DNA of 64,000 nt from Gordoniibacillus chartarius (GCF_042432825.1 NZ_JBHLWN010000067.1:79122-143121); one strand, 5' to 3'. Shown: positions 52,755 to 62,506, numbered from the stretch's first letter. Made by a program: numbers and translations. Notes: generated by a model not told the origin, from the letters alone.

Positions 52755-54098
52755 TTGATTGCAGAGAAATTGGATGGGTTAATGCTTTATTTACAAGAAC
52801 AAGCTATGTTCAACGGAAGTATATTGCTAAGGGATAAAGATACAATTTATATCCGTCATAATGGCGTCTCCGAACAAAGTACAGGGGTAAAGACGAACGA
52901 CCTGACGACTTACGATCTATGTTCGGTTTCCAAGCCTTTCACAGCATTAGCTATTTTGATGTTGCGCGAACAGGGACGACTTTCCCTTGAGGATGGATTG
53001 GATTCCTTTGTCCCGGAACTATCCTTCTATAGCGGAATTCGGATCATGCAACTGTTGAATCATACCTCGGGTATACCGGATTATACACAACTATTTCATG
53101 AGCATTGGAATCCGTTAGAGGTAGCATGCAATACGGATTTCTTGGATTTTCTGGTTCAGTTCCGCCCTAAGCCGCTTTTCGAGCCCGGGAGCAGATGGGA
53201 ATACAGCAATACAGGGTATGTTTTGCTTTCCATAATAGTCGAAAGGGCTACGGGAATTACGTTCGGGGAATTTTTGAAGAATCATGTATTTGAAAAAGTC
53301 GGGTTGAAACACACACGATTGCCCGAATCTGTCGGTGATAACCAAACACTGTATGATGCAGTTGGCTATATTAGAGGGGAGGACGGTAGTTTTATTCGGT
53401 CTGATCAGCTCCCGGAGACTCGATACGCCTTTATTTGGGCGGTATTCGTGGAGATGGATCCATCCGCTCTACTGTTAAGGATATGTGCCGGCTTGACTTA
53501 GCTCTTTATTCGGAAGAGCTAATCCGGCGGAACACATGGCTGGAATGCATTCAACCGACATTATTGCCTGATGGCAGGGGTGGATTACGGCTATGGTTGG
53601 CAGCTCCAGCAGGATGCGGAATACGGTAAAATCGTGAGCCACGGGGGAAGCTGGCCGGGCTTCTCCGCTGCCCTAATACGGTATATTGACCGTAATGCGT
53701 TGATCGTTTACATGAGCAACGCTCCCGAGACTCCAGAGGTCGAACAAAGCATCATTCTCGCGTTGGAAAACATTCTTTTCGGCAAACCCTTCGAGCTTCC
53801 AGTAAGAGTAGAGCTTCCGACATTTATCCAAGTTCCTGCAGAACGGTTAACCGCCTACGCCGGAACTTATGCCCTGGATAATGGGGTACGAATCTATGTG
53901 CGAACGGAAGGCGAAATGGCTTATTTACAAGTGGAAGGACAGAATCGATTTCCGCTTCAGGCGATATCGGAGACGGAATTCAGGATAAGAGGAGTGCCCG
54001 GGGTGGTACGCTTTGAGGGAAATAAAGCCGCGCCGGAAACCTTAGTCATCGTTCAAGGGCAGGAATTGGTTGCGCTCCGAACCGAAACTGAATGTTAG
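52755..54098 (+). pseudogene. Serine hydrolase (beta-lactamase family), disrupted by two frameshifts
   Basis: The reading frame of a class C beta-lactamase-like serine hydrolase is spread over two frames. Part 1 (to about 53437) holds the catalytic SVSK and YSN motifs. Part 2 (about 53438-53577, GGIRGDGSIRSTVKDM) is in the next frame. Part 3 (53571-54098) returns to the first frame and holds HGG and a C-terminal domain. The shifts lie at the G runs 53437-53439 and 53577-53580 and cancel each other. TTG 52755 with GGAGG eight bases before it is the likely start; ATG 52740 is possible. Confidence 0.85.
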
Positions 54099-54158
54099 TT
54101 AGAGGTACACAAATAAATTGTTCCGAATAGGACAAAACAATAGAATTGGAGTACTGAA

Positions 54159-54500
54159 ATGAAAATTAACAAACACATTGCTGAACATTATATTTGGGGA
54201 GATCATTGCGACGGATGGCATTTAGTAAAGAATCAAGAATTAAGTATCATTCACGAAAGAATGCCAGCAAACAGTTCAGAAGTGAAGCATTATCACCGAC
54301 TGTCCCGTCAATTTTTCTTTGTTTTATCCGGTTCGGCAACCATTAATATCGATGGCAATGAAATTGTCCTCCATTCACAAGAAGGAGTAGAAGTGGCACC
54401 TTTGGTGCCTCATCAAATCTTCAACAGAACGAACGATGAGATTGAATTTCTGGTTATTTCTCAACCGAACAGTAAAGGCGACAGAATAGTAGTTGATTAA
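54159..54500 (+). CDS. Small cupin-domain protein
   Basis: 113 residues forming one cupin_2 barrel: motif 1 near EVKHYHRLSRQFFFVLSG (metal ligands His, His and possibly Gln for Glu), motif 2 near PLVPHQIFNRT. Single-domain cupins bind small ligands or isomerise sugars, and no specific role can be given. ATG 54159 has TTGGAG ten bases upstream. Base composition is AT-rich compared with most of the window, like the disrupted hydrolase gene before it; the pair may have been acquired together. Confidence 0.85.
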   Translation: MKINKHIAEHYIWGDHCDGWHLVKNQELSIIHERMPANSSEVKHYHRLSRQFFFVLSGSATINIDGNEIVLHSQEGVEVAPLVPHQIFNRTNDEIEFLVISQPNSKGDRIVVD

Positions 54501-54569
54501 ACTATCTGAAAATAACGCGGACCACTATGTCGGGTCTTGCGAAGCAAATTTGGGCAATAATGATACAAA

Positions 54570-54601
54570 CAACCCCAAATCAAATGATTTGATTTGGGGT
54601 T
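54570..54601. terminator. Strong hairpin between convergent genes
   Basis: AACCCCAAATCAAAT pairs with ATTTGATTTGGGGTT. There is no long T tract on either side, but the position between two convergent genes fits a terminator. Confidence 0.55.
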
Positions 54602-54683
54602 AGTCAATGAACAGGCAGGGATAATTTTGAATCATGGTTATGCGGAGTCCGCAAGGGAGCAGTTAACCATCTCCATGACAATG

Positions 54684-57600
54684 CTAACGATTGATCAGTT
54701 CAGAATGCTGAAGCAATCGGCGTACCATAGCTGCGGTCTGTGCACGGGTAATTTGATCTGACGGGGCCAGCTCATTATTGTAGCCCTGAACGACGCCCCG
54801 CACGACGACAGATGCCACGGCTTGTCGCGCCCAAGCGCCGATCTGCTGGGAATCTCGGAACGAATCGACCACAGCTGCCGCTTCTTCGCTATCCTGGATT
54901 GTTGAAAGCCCGGCAAGCTTCATCGCTCTAGCCAGGATCGCCATTGCCTCCACACGCGTAATAGTTCGGTTCGGCTGGAAGGTGCCGTCCTCGTAGCCGT
55001 TCACCAAGCCATAGGATGAAACATTTTTAACGGCTTCATTGTACCAGTCGCTCGCCGCTACATCTTTGAAGCTGACGGCCGAGGAGCCTTGCTCCTTGGA
55101 CAATCCTAACCCTCTGCCTACAATGGCTGCGAACTCCGCGCGAGTGATTGCCTGCTCCGGAGCAAACTCCGCGTCGCTGATGCCTTGAATGATGAGGCGG
55201 GAGCCCATATCATTCACGTCATCCTTGCTCCAGTGCTGCTCCACATCGTTGAATGTCTTCGGATTCCATATGACGGAATAGGTGCTATTGGTCAGGCTCT
55301 TGATGTTCGCGTAATAATGATCGTTAAGCTTTGTGATGTTGGTCGGAACGTGCTTGATACTCCCGTCGCTGCCGAGCACAACACCCGTGGTAATTCGCGA
55401 TGGATTGATTCCTTCCGGTAAAGGAATGGATCGCTCTACATAGCTGTCAAACTGGGAAACAGATACCTTCTTGTCGCCATATTGGGCTTGGACCTCAAAG
55501 TCGACCGGCCTCGTGACAACCGTCAATTTGCCTTTGTCCGCAGCGTCTTGTACAGATTTGACACTTTCTTTTGACGAGTCGGAAATCCTGATGCTAATCT
55601 TGATATCCTGCAGTGCTGTCTTTTGACCGAGCTTCTCCGACACGCTATCAATGTTAATCAGAGCAGCTGGAAGCTTATAGGTCGCGCGCTCCGTAATCAC
55701 TTCTACCATTATATCCTTTCCTTCCATCGCTTTCACCAGCTGCCCGTTCAGCTCGGCGATCACGACGTCCGTTGGATCAGGATACGGAATCGCCAAGGTT
55801 TTATTGTCTTCCCTATTGATCCTGGCCAGAACCTTCTCGTTATCGACCGTGATAGTCGTCACGCTGAGTTCCCCTTCCACGGACGTGCTTGCCGTAGCGG
55901 ATTCCTCCTGTACGAGTCCATCCACGATCACTTGCAGCTTCTTGATTGTAGTATTGTCTTCAGTCGATGAAGAACCGCCGCTGTCTTCCATGCTGTTATC
56001 ATGCTGTCTGTTGACGGACAAGGTATAGATTTTGCTCGTGACTTCATCCTGGGCAATGACCTTCACCGTAATGGTGTTCAGCCCTTCAACCAGAATAATA
56101 CCCGGCGACGGAGCGCCGCTTGAGACAAGATTATTATTCACATAAATTTTCGCATTCGGCTCATAAACCTCTGCGGTCACCGTAATCGCATTAACGTTAG
56201 TACCCACGTTAGCTTGATACACCTGGATGCCGGGATCAAATTCAGGTTCCAGCACCCCCTCGCTCAGCCTGAGTGCCTTCAAGTTCGCCGAGCTCGATGG
56301 GGCTCTCGTGATGGTCAAGGTATACGTCTTCTTAGCCCCGCTTTGCGAGGTAACCTCAATCGGAATCGTATTGGCACCCACCTGCAAACCTATGATTGCC
56401 GAAGGCTCGCCGTTCGTTGCCGGTACACCGTTGATTGCGAGCGTGGCATGCCTGTTGTATACCGCTGCGGTTACCGTTGTGCTTGCCACGAAATTTCCCA
56501 CGCTCATGGTGTAGCTGTCAATCGTCTGATCGAACTCCGGAATCAAAGCACCTGCTGACGCGCTCAAGGATGCCAAATCAGCGCTACCCGCAGGAACAAT
56601 ATTCAGATAGACCGAAGCTGTGACCGATGCGCCATTGTTATCGCGGACTTGATAAATGAACGAATCGCTGCCTACCGTACCGTCCGTATGCTGATACGTG
56701 AATTGATTGTTACTGTACACACTCAGCATAACATTACCTTTGTCAGGCGCTTTGAATATGCTGTAGGTCAGCGGGTCGCCATCGGCGTCGCTTGCGATAA
56801 GAACGTCTTCTTTCTGCCCGTCAATAGTAATATTGATGGTCTTGTCTTCGGCAACCGGGATGTCATTGACGGATGCAATGATCATCGTTACGGTTGCTTC
56901 GTTTGAATCATTCGTTCCATCCGAAGCCTTCCATGTGAAGCTCGATGTACCGAACCAGTTAGCTTTAGGGGTGAAGACCAGTTGATCCAAGTCCGCTGCG
57001 TCGATTTGCTGCCCCGAAGCGACCTCAGCGCCGTTCACCGTCAACAGACCGTTCAGTCCGCTGCCCGTGACTATAATCCGAACTCCTCTGAGAGCCTCCG
57101 TTTCCACATCGTTGTAATGAGAGACGAAATCGGTGACCGTAAACGCGATCGGCGTATCCTCGTTACTTCCCTTCGTTATATCGCTAATGACAGGAGCATC
57201 GTTACGAGCCTGGATGTTTACAGTGATGGTCGCCGTATTCGAATCCAAACCTTCGCTGTCTTGTACGAAAAATGTAAAGCTGTCGGCGCCAATGGCATCG
57301 GCATTCGGCGTATACGTGTATGCACCGGTACCGGCATCCGTGATCGCGACCGTGCCTTTCGTCGCTGCAGCGGCTATGCCGTAGGTCAGACCGTTGTTCT
57401 CCTTGTCCGTCGCCGTGAGCGTGCCCGTTGCGACGGTATCCTCGATTACCTGGAGTGTATCCGAAATCGCCGTCGGTGCATCGTTCACGCCAGTAATCGT
57501 CACCGTAATCGTCGCTGTGTTCGACACCGCGTTCCCGGTATCGGTCGCCTGGAACGTGAAGCTGTCCGATCCTTCCGCATCCGGATTAGGCGTATACGTG

Positions 57601-58943
57601 TACGCCCCGGTCGCCGCATTCGTAATCGTCACGATGCCTTTGGACCCTTGCGCAACGACACTGTACGTCAGCGCCTCGTTCTCCACATCGCTGGCTGATA
57701 AGGTGCCGTTCTGCGGCGTATCTTCCGTCACCGCCAGCGTGCCGTTCGCAGCCGCGGGCGCATCGTTGACCGCGTTCACGGTCAGGACGAACGTCTTCGT
57801 GGCCGTACCGCTGTTCGCGTCCGTCACGGTCACGGTAATGTTCGCCGTGCCGCTCTGGTTCGCTGCCGGCGTAACCGTCAGCGTGCGGTTCGTTCCGCCG
57901 CCGCCAAGCACGAGATTTGCGTCCGGCGCCAGCGTCTGGTTATCCGACGCTGCCGTGACGCTCAAGCTTCCTGCGGCCGTCTCGACGTCAGCGACAGTAA
58001 ATAAAATTGATCCTGTCGCGGTATCCTCGTCCATGCTTTGTGCAGCAATACTGGAGATTGTCGGTATATCGTTCACACCGGCGATAGCGACATTCACCGT
58101 CGCGATATTCGAAGCCGCATTGTTCGCATCCGTTGCCTTGAAGGTGAAACTGTCTGCACCTTCCACATTCGGGTTAGGCGTGTACGTGTATGCGCCTGTC
58201 GCAGGATTCGTGATGCTTACCGTGCCTTTAGTCCCTTGTACAACGACACTGTATGTCAGGGCATCGTTCTCCACATCCGTGGCCGACAGCGTACCGCTCT
58301 CCACCATATCCTCTGTCACCGCCAATGTGCCATTCGAAGCCACAGGCGCGGTGTTCATGTTGATCGTAAGCTCTAATTGCGCATCATTAAATCCAATATC
58401 GCTCTGTCCATTATTGCCCAGCGGGTTCGAATCGTGACCATCCAACACAAAAGACACCTTGCGGTCTCCAGCCAGCTCGGCATTGACAAAACTCCCCACA
58501 TTAATCGGAATCGTGTACCAGCCATTGGGCGGAGCAGTCAATATGGTAGTGGTGGGTGTCCAGGTATTCCCCCCTATAGTGGATGGAAGTCCGCTAGACC
58601 AACTGTCATCTGTTGCCTTATATACTTTAATCGCCGGCGTACCGCCGCTAGTGAGTACTCCGGTTACATTTATTTTTATATACGCAGCGGTAATGCTGCC
58701 TGAAACGTCCGGTAAGTTGAAGCGCACCGCAGCCGTTTCTTTTTGTATATCACTGTTGGCGAGATAACCAAAATAATAACTCCCATCGTAGCCACTAGGC
58801 CAAACCCCCGAAATGTCCCTATAAGTCATTACTTCATCATTCACCGTAGTCGTCACTGCATAGCTCACTGCAGGCTGTACCATCCAGGCGGTCATGCACA
58901 AGAGCATGACTGTGAACAACTGATTCACTTTTTTCTTTAACAA
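54684..58943 (-). CDS. SLH surface protein with DNRLRE-like and cadherin-like repeats
   Basis: 1419 residues with signal peptide (MLKKKVNQLFTVMLLCMTAW; cleavage near 29). Order: a DNRLRE-like beta domain (about 30-195); six or so cadherin-like/VCBS repeats (about 198-780), each with GADSFTF-like and NDAP-like motifs; two cadherin-like beta-sandwich domains (about 784-980; AVYNRHATLAINGVPATNG); the pre-SLH domain (about 1004-1224); three SLH repeats (1228-1419). It has no recognised enzyme domain and looks like a surface adhesin or scaffold. TTG 58943 lies seven bases after GAGGTG; the ATG at 58979 has no ribosome site and would spoil the signal peptide. Confidence 0.87.
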   Translation of the reverse strand: MLKKKVNQLFTVMLLCMTAWMVQPAVSYAVTTTVNDEVMTYRDISGVWPSGYDGSYYFGYLANSDIQKETAAVRFNLPDVSGSITAAYIKINVTGVLTSGGTPAIKVYKATDDSWSSGLPSTIGGNTWTPTTTILTAPPNGWYTIPINVGSFVNAELAGDRKVSFVLDGHDSNPLGNNGQSDIGFNDAQLELTINMNTAPVASNGTLAVTEDMVESGTLSATDVENDALTYSVVVQGTKGTVSITNPATGAYTYTPNPNVEGADSFTFKATDANNAASNIATVNVAIAGVNDIPTISSIAAQSMDEDTATGSILFTVADVETAAGSLSVTAASDNQTLAPDANLVLGGGGTNRTLTVTPAANQSGTANITVTVTDANSGTATKTFVLTVNAVNDAPAAANGTLAVTEDTPQNGTLSASDVENEALTYSVVAQGSKGIVTITNAATGAYTYTPNPDAEGSDSFTFQATDTGNAVSNTATITVTITGVNDAPTAISDTLQVIEDTVATGTLTATDKENNGLTYGIAAAATKGTVAITDAGTGAYTYTPNADAIGADSFTFFVQDSEGLDSNTATITVNIQARNDAPVISDITKGSNEDTPIAFTVTDFVSHYNDVETEALRGVRIIVTGSGLNGLLTVNGAEVASGQQIDAADLDQLVFTPKANWFGTSSFTWKASDGTNDSNEATVTMIIASVNDIPVAEDKTINITIDGQKEDVLIASDADGDPLTYSIFKAPDKGNVMLSVYSNNQFTYQHTDGTVGSDSFIYQVRDNNGASVTASVYLNIVPAGSADLASLSASAGALIPEFDQTIDSYTMSVGNFVASTTVTAAVYNRHATLAINGVPATNGEPSAIIGLQVGANTIPIEVTSQSGAKKTYTLTITRAPSSSANLKALRLSEGVLEPEFDPGIQVYQANVGTNVNAITVTAEVYEPNAKIYVNNNLVSSGAPSPGIILVEGLNTITVKVIAQDEVTSKIYTLSVNRQHDNSMEDSGGSSSTEDNTTIKKLQVIVDGLVQEESATASTSVEGELSVTTITVDNEKVLARINREDNKTLAIPYPDPTDVVIAELNGQLVKAMEGKDIMVEVITERATYKLPAALINIDSVSEKLGQKTALQDIKISIRISDSSKESVKSVQDAADKGKLTVVTRPVDFEVQAQYGDKKVSVSQFDSYVERSIPLPEGINPSRITTGVVLGSDGSIKHVPTNITKLNDHYYANIKSLTNSTYSVIWNPKTFNDVEQHWSKDDVNDMGSRLIIQGISDAEFAPEQAITRAEFAAIVGRGLGLSKEQGSSAVSFKDVAASDWYNEAVKNVSSYGLVNGYEDGTFQPNRTITRVEAMAILARAMKLAGLSTIQDSEEAAAVVDSFRDSQQIGAWARQAVASVVVRGVVQGYNNELAPSDQITRAQTAAMVRRLLQHSELINR

Positions 58944-59467
58944 ACCGATGCACCTCACATAATTTTGCATAATGAACATAAAACCGATTTACCCGTCTTA
59001 TTAGAAACCAAAGCTAATAAAACTCTAAACTCCCCGTATCACACCCTTATGACGGAATAAACAACAGCATCTATATAGCCGCGAGTCTCATGATGTTCGC
59101 ATATAGCAGAGAGTTCAAAGTACTATTAATAATGGAAAACGAGGCTGCACGATGCCTTGGAACCAAAAAGTATAGGGGTTATGGAATAATTAACCTGTAT
59201 AGTGGCAATTCTCCATGCATCGACATTTTCCTGCATCCAAAGACGAAAAATTCCGTCTATATGACTATTTTCGAACTGGCAACCGATTGAAACGTCCTAC
59301 TATATTTGAAGTATTGTTCTTTTGTTAGTTCAAAGTATAATAGCGACTAAGGTAATCTATCTCCAGCCAATGATGCAACATTATGCACAAGTGGTGAAGG
59401 CTGCCGTGTAATCCTTTCTGTGCCAAAATACCTAAGATGATGTTGTTTAGCACCAGAAATAATAACG
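58944..59467. other. Intergenic region without a supported gene
   Basis: About 520 bp of AT-rich sequence. It contains a dyad (TTATTAG at 58998-59004 against CTAATAA at 59014-59020) in the 5' leader of the SLH gene. Two reading frames of 60-66 codons here have no ribosome site and resemble no family. Nothing else is recognised. Confidence 0.4.
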
Positions 59468-59507
59468 TAAAAAACCGGAACCCCTTACTTATTAAAGGAA
59501 TTCCGGT
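59468..59507 (-). terminator. Rho-independent terminator after the decayed gene
   Basis: ACCGGAA (59474-59480) pairs with TTCCGGT (59501-59507). On the minus strand it is followed by TTTTTTAC. Confidence 0.75.
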
Positions 59508-59510
59508 CAT

Positions 59511-59862
59511 TTAATCTCCAAACCATTTAGTAAATTGTCTTAGACTCGGCGAGGAATGAAGGCGTATTGCTTCCCATTCTCGCCAGTCTTCTATTATGTC
59601 TTGCCCTCTTCAATCTCTGAAGCAGCTAATCTTGCCGCCTCAGAAATGAATTCAGCCAATTCCTCTCTTTGCATCTCTCTATGAAATATTCATGTTCAAT
59701 ATTTAAATCGTTAAAAGATATGATTTCTTCAACTAATTTCATGATCTTCTCTTGCTCGGGATTTCCTTATATTAAAGTTAAATCGTAAATATATTTATCA
59801 ATAATCTTATCGCATAAAACCAGCCGTTCAGATGTAAAAAGGTCATCCTCATATTCCACCAT
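59511..59862 (-). pseudogene. Decayed gene for a small protein of unknown function
   Basis: On the minus strand a protein of about 115 residues can be pieced together: MVEYEDDLFTSERLVLCDKI, then DLTLI, an in-frame TAA, GNPEQEKIMKLVEEIISFND, a frameshift, MQREELAEFISEAARLAASE, another frameshift, then QDIIEDWREWEA and a TAA at 59511. The continuity of an acidic, helical composition across the breaks argues for one former gene. The family resembles small Bacillus proteins of unknown role. It lies just after the ADP-ribosylglycohydrolase remnant. Confidence 0.65.
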
Positions 59863-59897
59863 TCGTTCTTGCCGCAGTTTCTCCGAGGCACGGTGTT

Positions 59898-60251
59898 TTA
59901 TGAAGTCTCTAGATTCCCCTGCAACTCCAACCTCAATCTCAGCAGCTGCGAGGAAACCTCGTCCAGTCTCTCTCCTACCAAAATCACGCCCGAATACTTC
60001 TCCGGGATTCGTTCATATCCCCAATACACACCGGCGAGTCCGCCGCCGATGGCACCGATCATCGTGTCGTCGGTCACTTCCCCGGGCTCGAGCTGCCACA
60101 CGCCTCCGCCGATGATGTCCGCCAACCAGCCATACTGCGCTCTGACGGCAGCCTGGCTCATAAACTCCGTCGTTCCGCCCAATGCATCGCCGACGGCTGT
60201 GCCGTAGAGGCCTCCCTTGATTTTATCGAGCAGTGGATGAGAATCGGTCAT
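59898..60251 (-). pseudogene. ADP-ribosylglycohydrolase with an internal deletion
   Basis: 117 codons. The first part is the N-terminal end of an ADP-ribosylglycohydrolase (GGLYGTAVGDALGGTTEFM, then PGEVTDDT). The second part is the C-terminal end (IGAIGGGLAGVYWGYERIPE). Family members are about 250-300 residues, so roughly 150 residues are missing between, although the frame is kept. The join falls at TDDT, a motif that occurs near both ends of the normal protein. The metal-binding TDDT is present but most of the active site is lost. ATG 60251 overlaps the stop of the gene upstream. Confidence 0.75.
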
Positions 60252-60421
60252 GGACGCTCACGCCTCCAGCCCGGGTACCATATTGCGAACATGCTTGCGG
60301 TCAGCCACACACTCAGCAGTCCCGTCGTTGTCGCTACGTTCTCCCGCGCCGTCGACGACGTATAGAACGCAATGCCGAGCATTAGCGCAAGCAGAACGAG
60401 TAATGTCCCGATTTTCCCCAT
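60248..60421 (-). CDS. Small membrane protein of unknown function
   Basis: 57 residues with two hydrophobic helices (IGTLLVLLALMLGIAFY and LLSVWLTASMFAIWYPG) and a basic tail (WRRERP). ATG 60421 lies seven bases after AGGAGGAG. It is 14 bp downstream of the nicotinate phosphoribosyltransferase gene and overlaps the ADP-ribosylglycohydrolase remnant by four bases, so it belongs to the NAD salvage operon. No family recognised. Confidence 0.65.
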   Translation of the reverse strand: MGKIGTLLVLLALMLGIAFYTSSTARENVATTTGLLSVWLTASMFAIWYPGWRRERP

Positions 60422-60435
60422 AGCCGGCTCCTCCT

Positions 60436-61881
60436 CTATTTGCGATAGCTTTCGATCAGATCCCTCTTCAGCTCCCACGCCGCGGTGCTCAGATCGACCG
60501 GGTACGTTTCCGGGTTCAGCTTGCGCAAGTATTCCGGCCAGAACAGCTCCAGCTGTTCGCGGTGATATCCGCGTACATCATCCAGGCTCGGAACATCGTA
60601 CACCAGCTCACCACCCCGGAAAATCTCCTTCAGCAGCGGCTGGGCGTCATACCCTTCCACATACTTGTGGATGAACGGATGAATCGGGTCAAACAGCTTG
60701 ATCCGCCGTCCTTCTTTGACATCCGTCTCTTCCTTCAGGCAAATGTAGTCGGCTTCCGCCTTCCCCGTCTCCTTGTTCACAATCCGGTACACGTCCTTCG
60801 CGCCCGGGGTCGTTACTTTCTCCGGGTTGCCGGATATTTTGATAACGGGAATAAGCCCGCCGTCCTCTCCCTCTCTGGCGACCATCTTATAGACGCCGCC
60901 AAGCGCCGGCTGGTCCGCCGCGGTAATCAGCTGCGTGCCGACGCCCCATACGTCGATCCGCGCCCCCTGTGCCTTCAGGTTGAAAATAATATGTTCGTCC
61001 AAATCGTTCGAAGCGACAATCTTGACGTAAGGCAGGCCGGCGTCGTCGAGCATACGACGCGCTTTCTTGGACAAATAAGCCAAGTCGCCGCTGTCCAGCC
61101 GAATCGCGCTCATCCGCATGCCTCGCGCCTCCAGCGCCTTGGCGGTGCGGATCGCGTTCGGTACGCCGCTCTTTAGCGTGTCGTACGTGTCGACAAGCAG
61201 CGTGACGCCGTCCGGCAGCGCCTCGGCGTACCGCATAAACGCCTCCTCCTCCGTATCGTGACTTTGCACCCAGGCATGCGCGTGCGTCCCTTTGGCAGGG
61301 ATGCCGAACAGCATACCCGCCCGCATATTGGACGTCGCGTCAAAGCCCGCCACATAAGCTGCTCTCGCTCCCCAGATGGCGGCGTCCGCCTCCTGCGCGC
61401 GGCGGGTCCCGAACTCGAGCAGCACGTCATGCGGTGCCGCTTGCTTGACCCGCGCCGCCTTCGTAGCGACCAGCGTCTGGTAGTTCAGGAAATTGAGCAC
61501 CGCCGTCTCGATCAGCTGGGCCTCGAAGATCGGCGCCTCTACACGCAGCAGCGGCTCGTTCGGAAACGCCAGCGTTCCTTCGGGCATAGCATACAGATCG
61601 CCGCTGAACCGGAACTGCCGCAGCTCCTCCAGAAACTCCGGCTTATACTGCTCCTCTTGCTCCGCAAGGTAAGCTAGCTCCTCGTCCCCGAAGCGCAGCT
61701 TCCGGATATAGTCGATGATCCGCTCCAGCCCGGCGACGACCGCATAGCCGTTGCCGAACGGAAGCTTGCGGAAGTAAACGTCGAAGACCGCGCGCTTCCG
61801 GTGGGTGCCGTGGATCCAGTGGGCATACATCATGTTAATCTGGTATTTGTCGGTGTGCAGCGTCAAATTGCTGTTATTCAT
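60436..61881 (-). CDS. pncB: Nicotinate phosphoribosyltransferase
   Basis: 481 residues. It makes nicotinate mononucleotide from nicotinate, PRPP and ATP, the first step of NAD salvage, in the cytosol. Family landmarks are LHTDKYQINMMYAHW at the start, FEFGTRR-like LLEFGTRRAQEADAAI, SAIRLDSGDLAYLSKKAR and VWGVGTQLITAADQPALGG. ATG 61881 has AAGGAGAGTG upstream; longer in-frame readings extend into the preceding gene. It lies 32 bp after the nicotinamidase gene, so the two supply nicotinate and use it in sequence. Confidence 0.95.
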   Translation of the reverse strand: MNNSNLTLHTDKYQINMMYAHWIHGTHRKRAVFDVYFRKLPFGNGYAVVAGLERIIDYIRKLRFGDEELAYLAEQEEQYKPEFLEELRQFRFSGDLYAMPEGTLAFPNEPLLRVEAPIFEAQLIETAVLNFLNYQTLVATKAARVKQAAPHDVLLEFGTRRAQEADAAIWGARAAYVAGFDATSNMRAGMLFGIPAKGTHAHAWVQSHDTEEEAFMRYAEALPDGVTLLVDTYDTLKSGVPNAIRTAKALEARGMRMSAIRLDSGDLAYLSKKARRMLDDAGLPYVKIVASNDLDEHIIFNLKAQGARIDVWGVGTQLITAADQPALGGVYKMVAREGEDGGLIPVIKISGNPEKVTTPGAKDVYRIVNKETGKAEADYICLKEETDVKEGRRIKLFDPIHPFIHKYVEGYDAQPLLKEIFRGGELVYDVPSLDDVRGYHREQLELFWPEYLRKLNPETYPVDLSTAAWELKRDLIESYRK

Positions 61882-61913
61882 GCTGTTCACTCTCCTTGGT
61901 CGGTTCGGACGGG

Positions 61914-62471
61914 CTATACGCGAATCGGCTCGTTGTTCTTCAGCAGCGTTGCGCCGAGCGTATTTTGAAAATGCGTCAGCGCCCATTCATGTCCAGCAGG
62001 ATTGAAGCTGGCTACGGCGTCGGTGTGAACGACGATGCGGAAGCCCTTGTTGTAGGCGTCCACCGCCGTATGCAGGACACAAATGTCGGTACATACCCCG
62101 ACTAAGTGCAGCTCCCGGATGTCCCGCGCCCGCAGCCGCAGCTCCAGATCGGTGCCGGCGAAGGCGCTGTAGCGCGTTTTGTCCATCCAATACACGTTCG
62201 GCATATTTTGCTTGTGCGTCTCGTTCAGCTTGCCGTACAGCTCGCGCCCCTCCGTCCCCCGTATGTTGTGCGGCGGGAACAAAGCGCTCTCGGGATGATA
62301 CGGGTCCTCCTCCTCGTGCAGATCGACGGCCATAACGACCCAGTCTCCCGCGGCCGCAAACCCGGCGGCCAGCTCGGCGATCCGCTCCTCGATGTCCAAT
62401 GCCGGCTGCCCGCATGGCAGCTTCCCCGTCACAAAATCCAACGTATAATCAATTACAATTAACGCTCTCAT
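61914..62471 (-). CDS. pncA: Nicotinamidase (isochorismatase-like cysteine hydrolase)
   Basis: 185 residues, deamidating nicotinamide to nicotinate. Catalytic triad candidates: Asp8 (VIDYTLDF), Lys98 (MDKTRYSAF) and Cys131 (GVCTDICV); metal ligands Asp50, His52 (VDLHEEED) and His67. The next gene downstream is nicotinate phosphoribosyltransferase, which strongly supports this assignment over other isochorismatase-like enzymes. ATG 62471 has GGGGGAACTAGG upstream. The 73-bp gap before it contains a 12-base word shared with the leader of the regulator gene. Confidence 0.93.
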   Translation of the reverse strand: MRALIVIDYTLDFVTGKLPCGQPALDIEERIAELAAGFAAAGDWVVMAVDLHEEEDPYHPESALFPPHNIRGTEGRELYGKLNETHKQNMPNVYWMDKTRYSAFAGTDLELRLRARDIRELHLVGVCTDICVLHTAVDAYNKGFRIVVHTDAVASFNPAGHEWALTHFQNTLGATLLKNNEPIRV

Positions 62472-62494
62472 CCTAGTTCCCCCTAAGCGTTTAA

Positions 62495-62506
62495 ATAATA
62501 ATATCA
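62495..62506. promoter_or_regulatory. Shared 12-mer, candidate NrtR-like operator ahead of pncA
   Basis: ATAATAATATCA, also present (reverse complement, 63442-63453) in the promoter of the Nudix regulator gene. The similar flanks downstream of the word in both places suggest a common binding site. Confidence 0.4.

Noticed and set aside
59090..59290. A 66-codon open frame in AT-rich intergenic DNA
   Set aside because: No Shine-Dalgarno, no similarity to any family I recognise.
59325..59510. A 61-codon hydrophobic frame on the minus strand
   Set aside because: Its start lies within the terminator hairpin of the decayed gene, so it is unlikely to be expressed.
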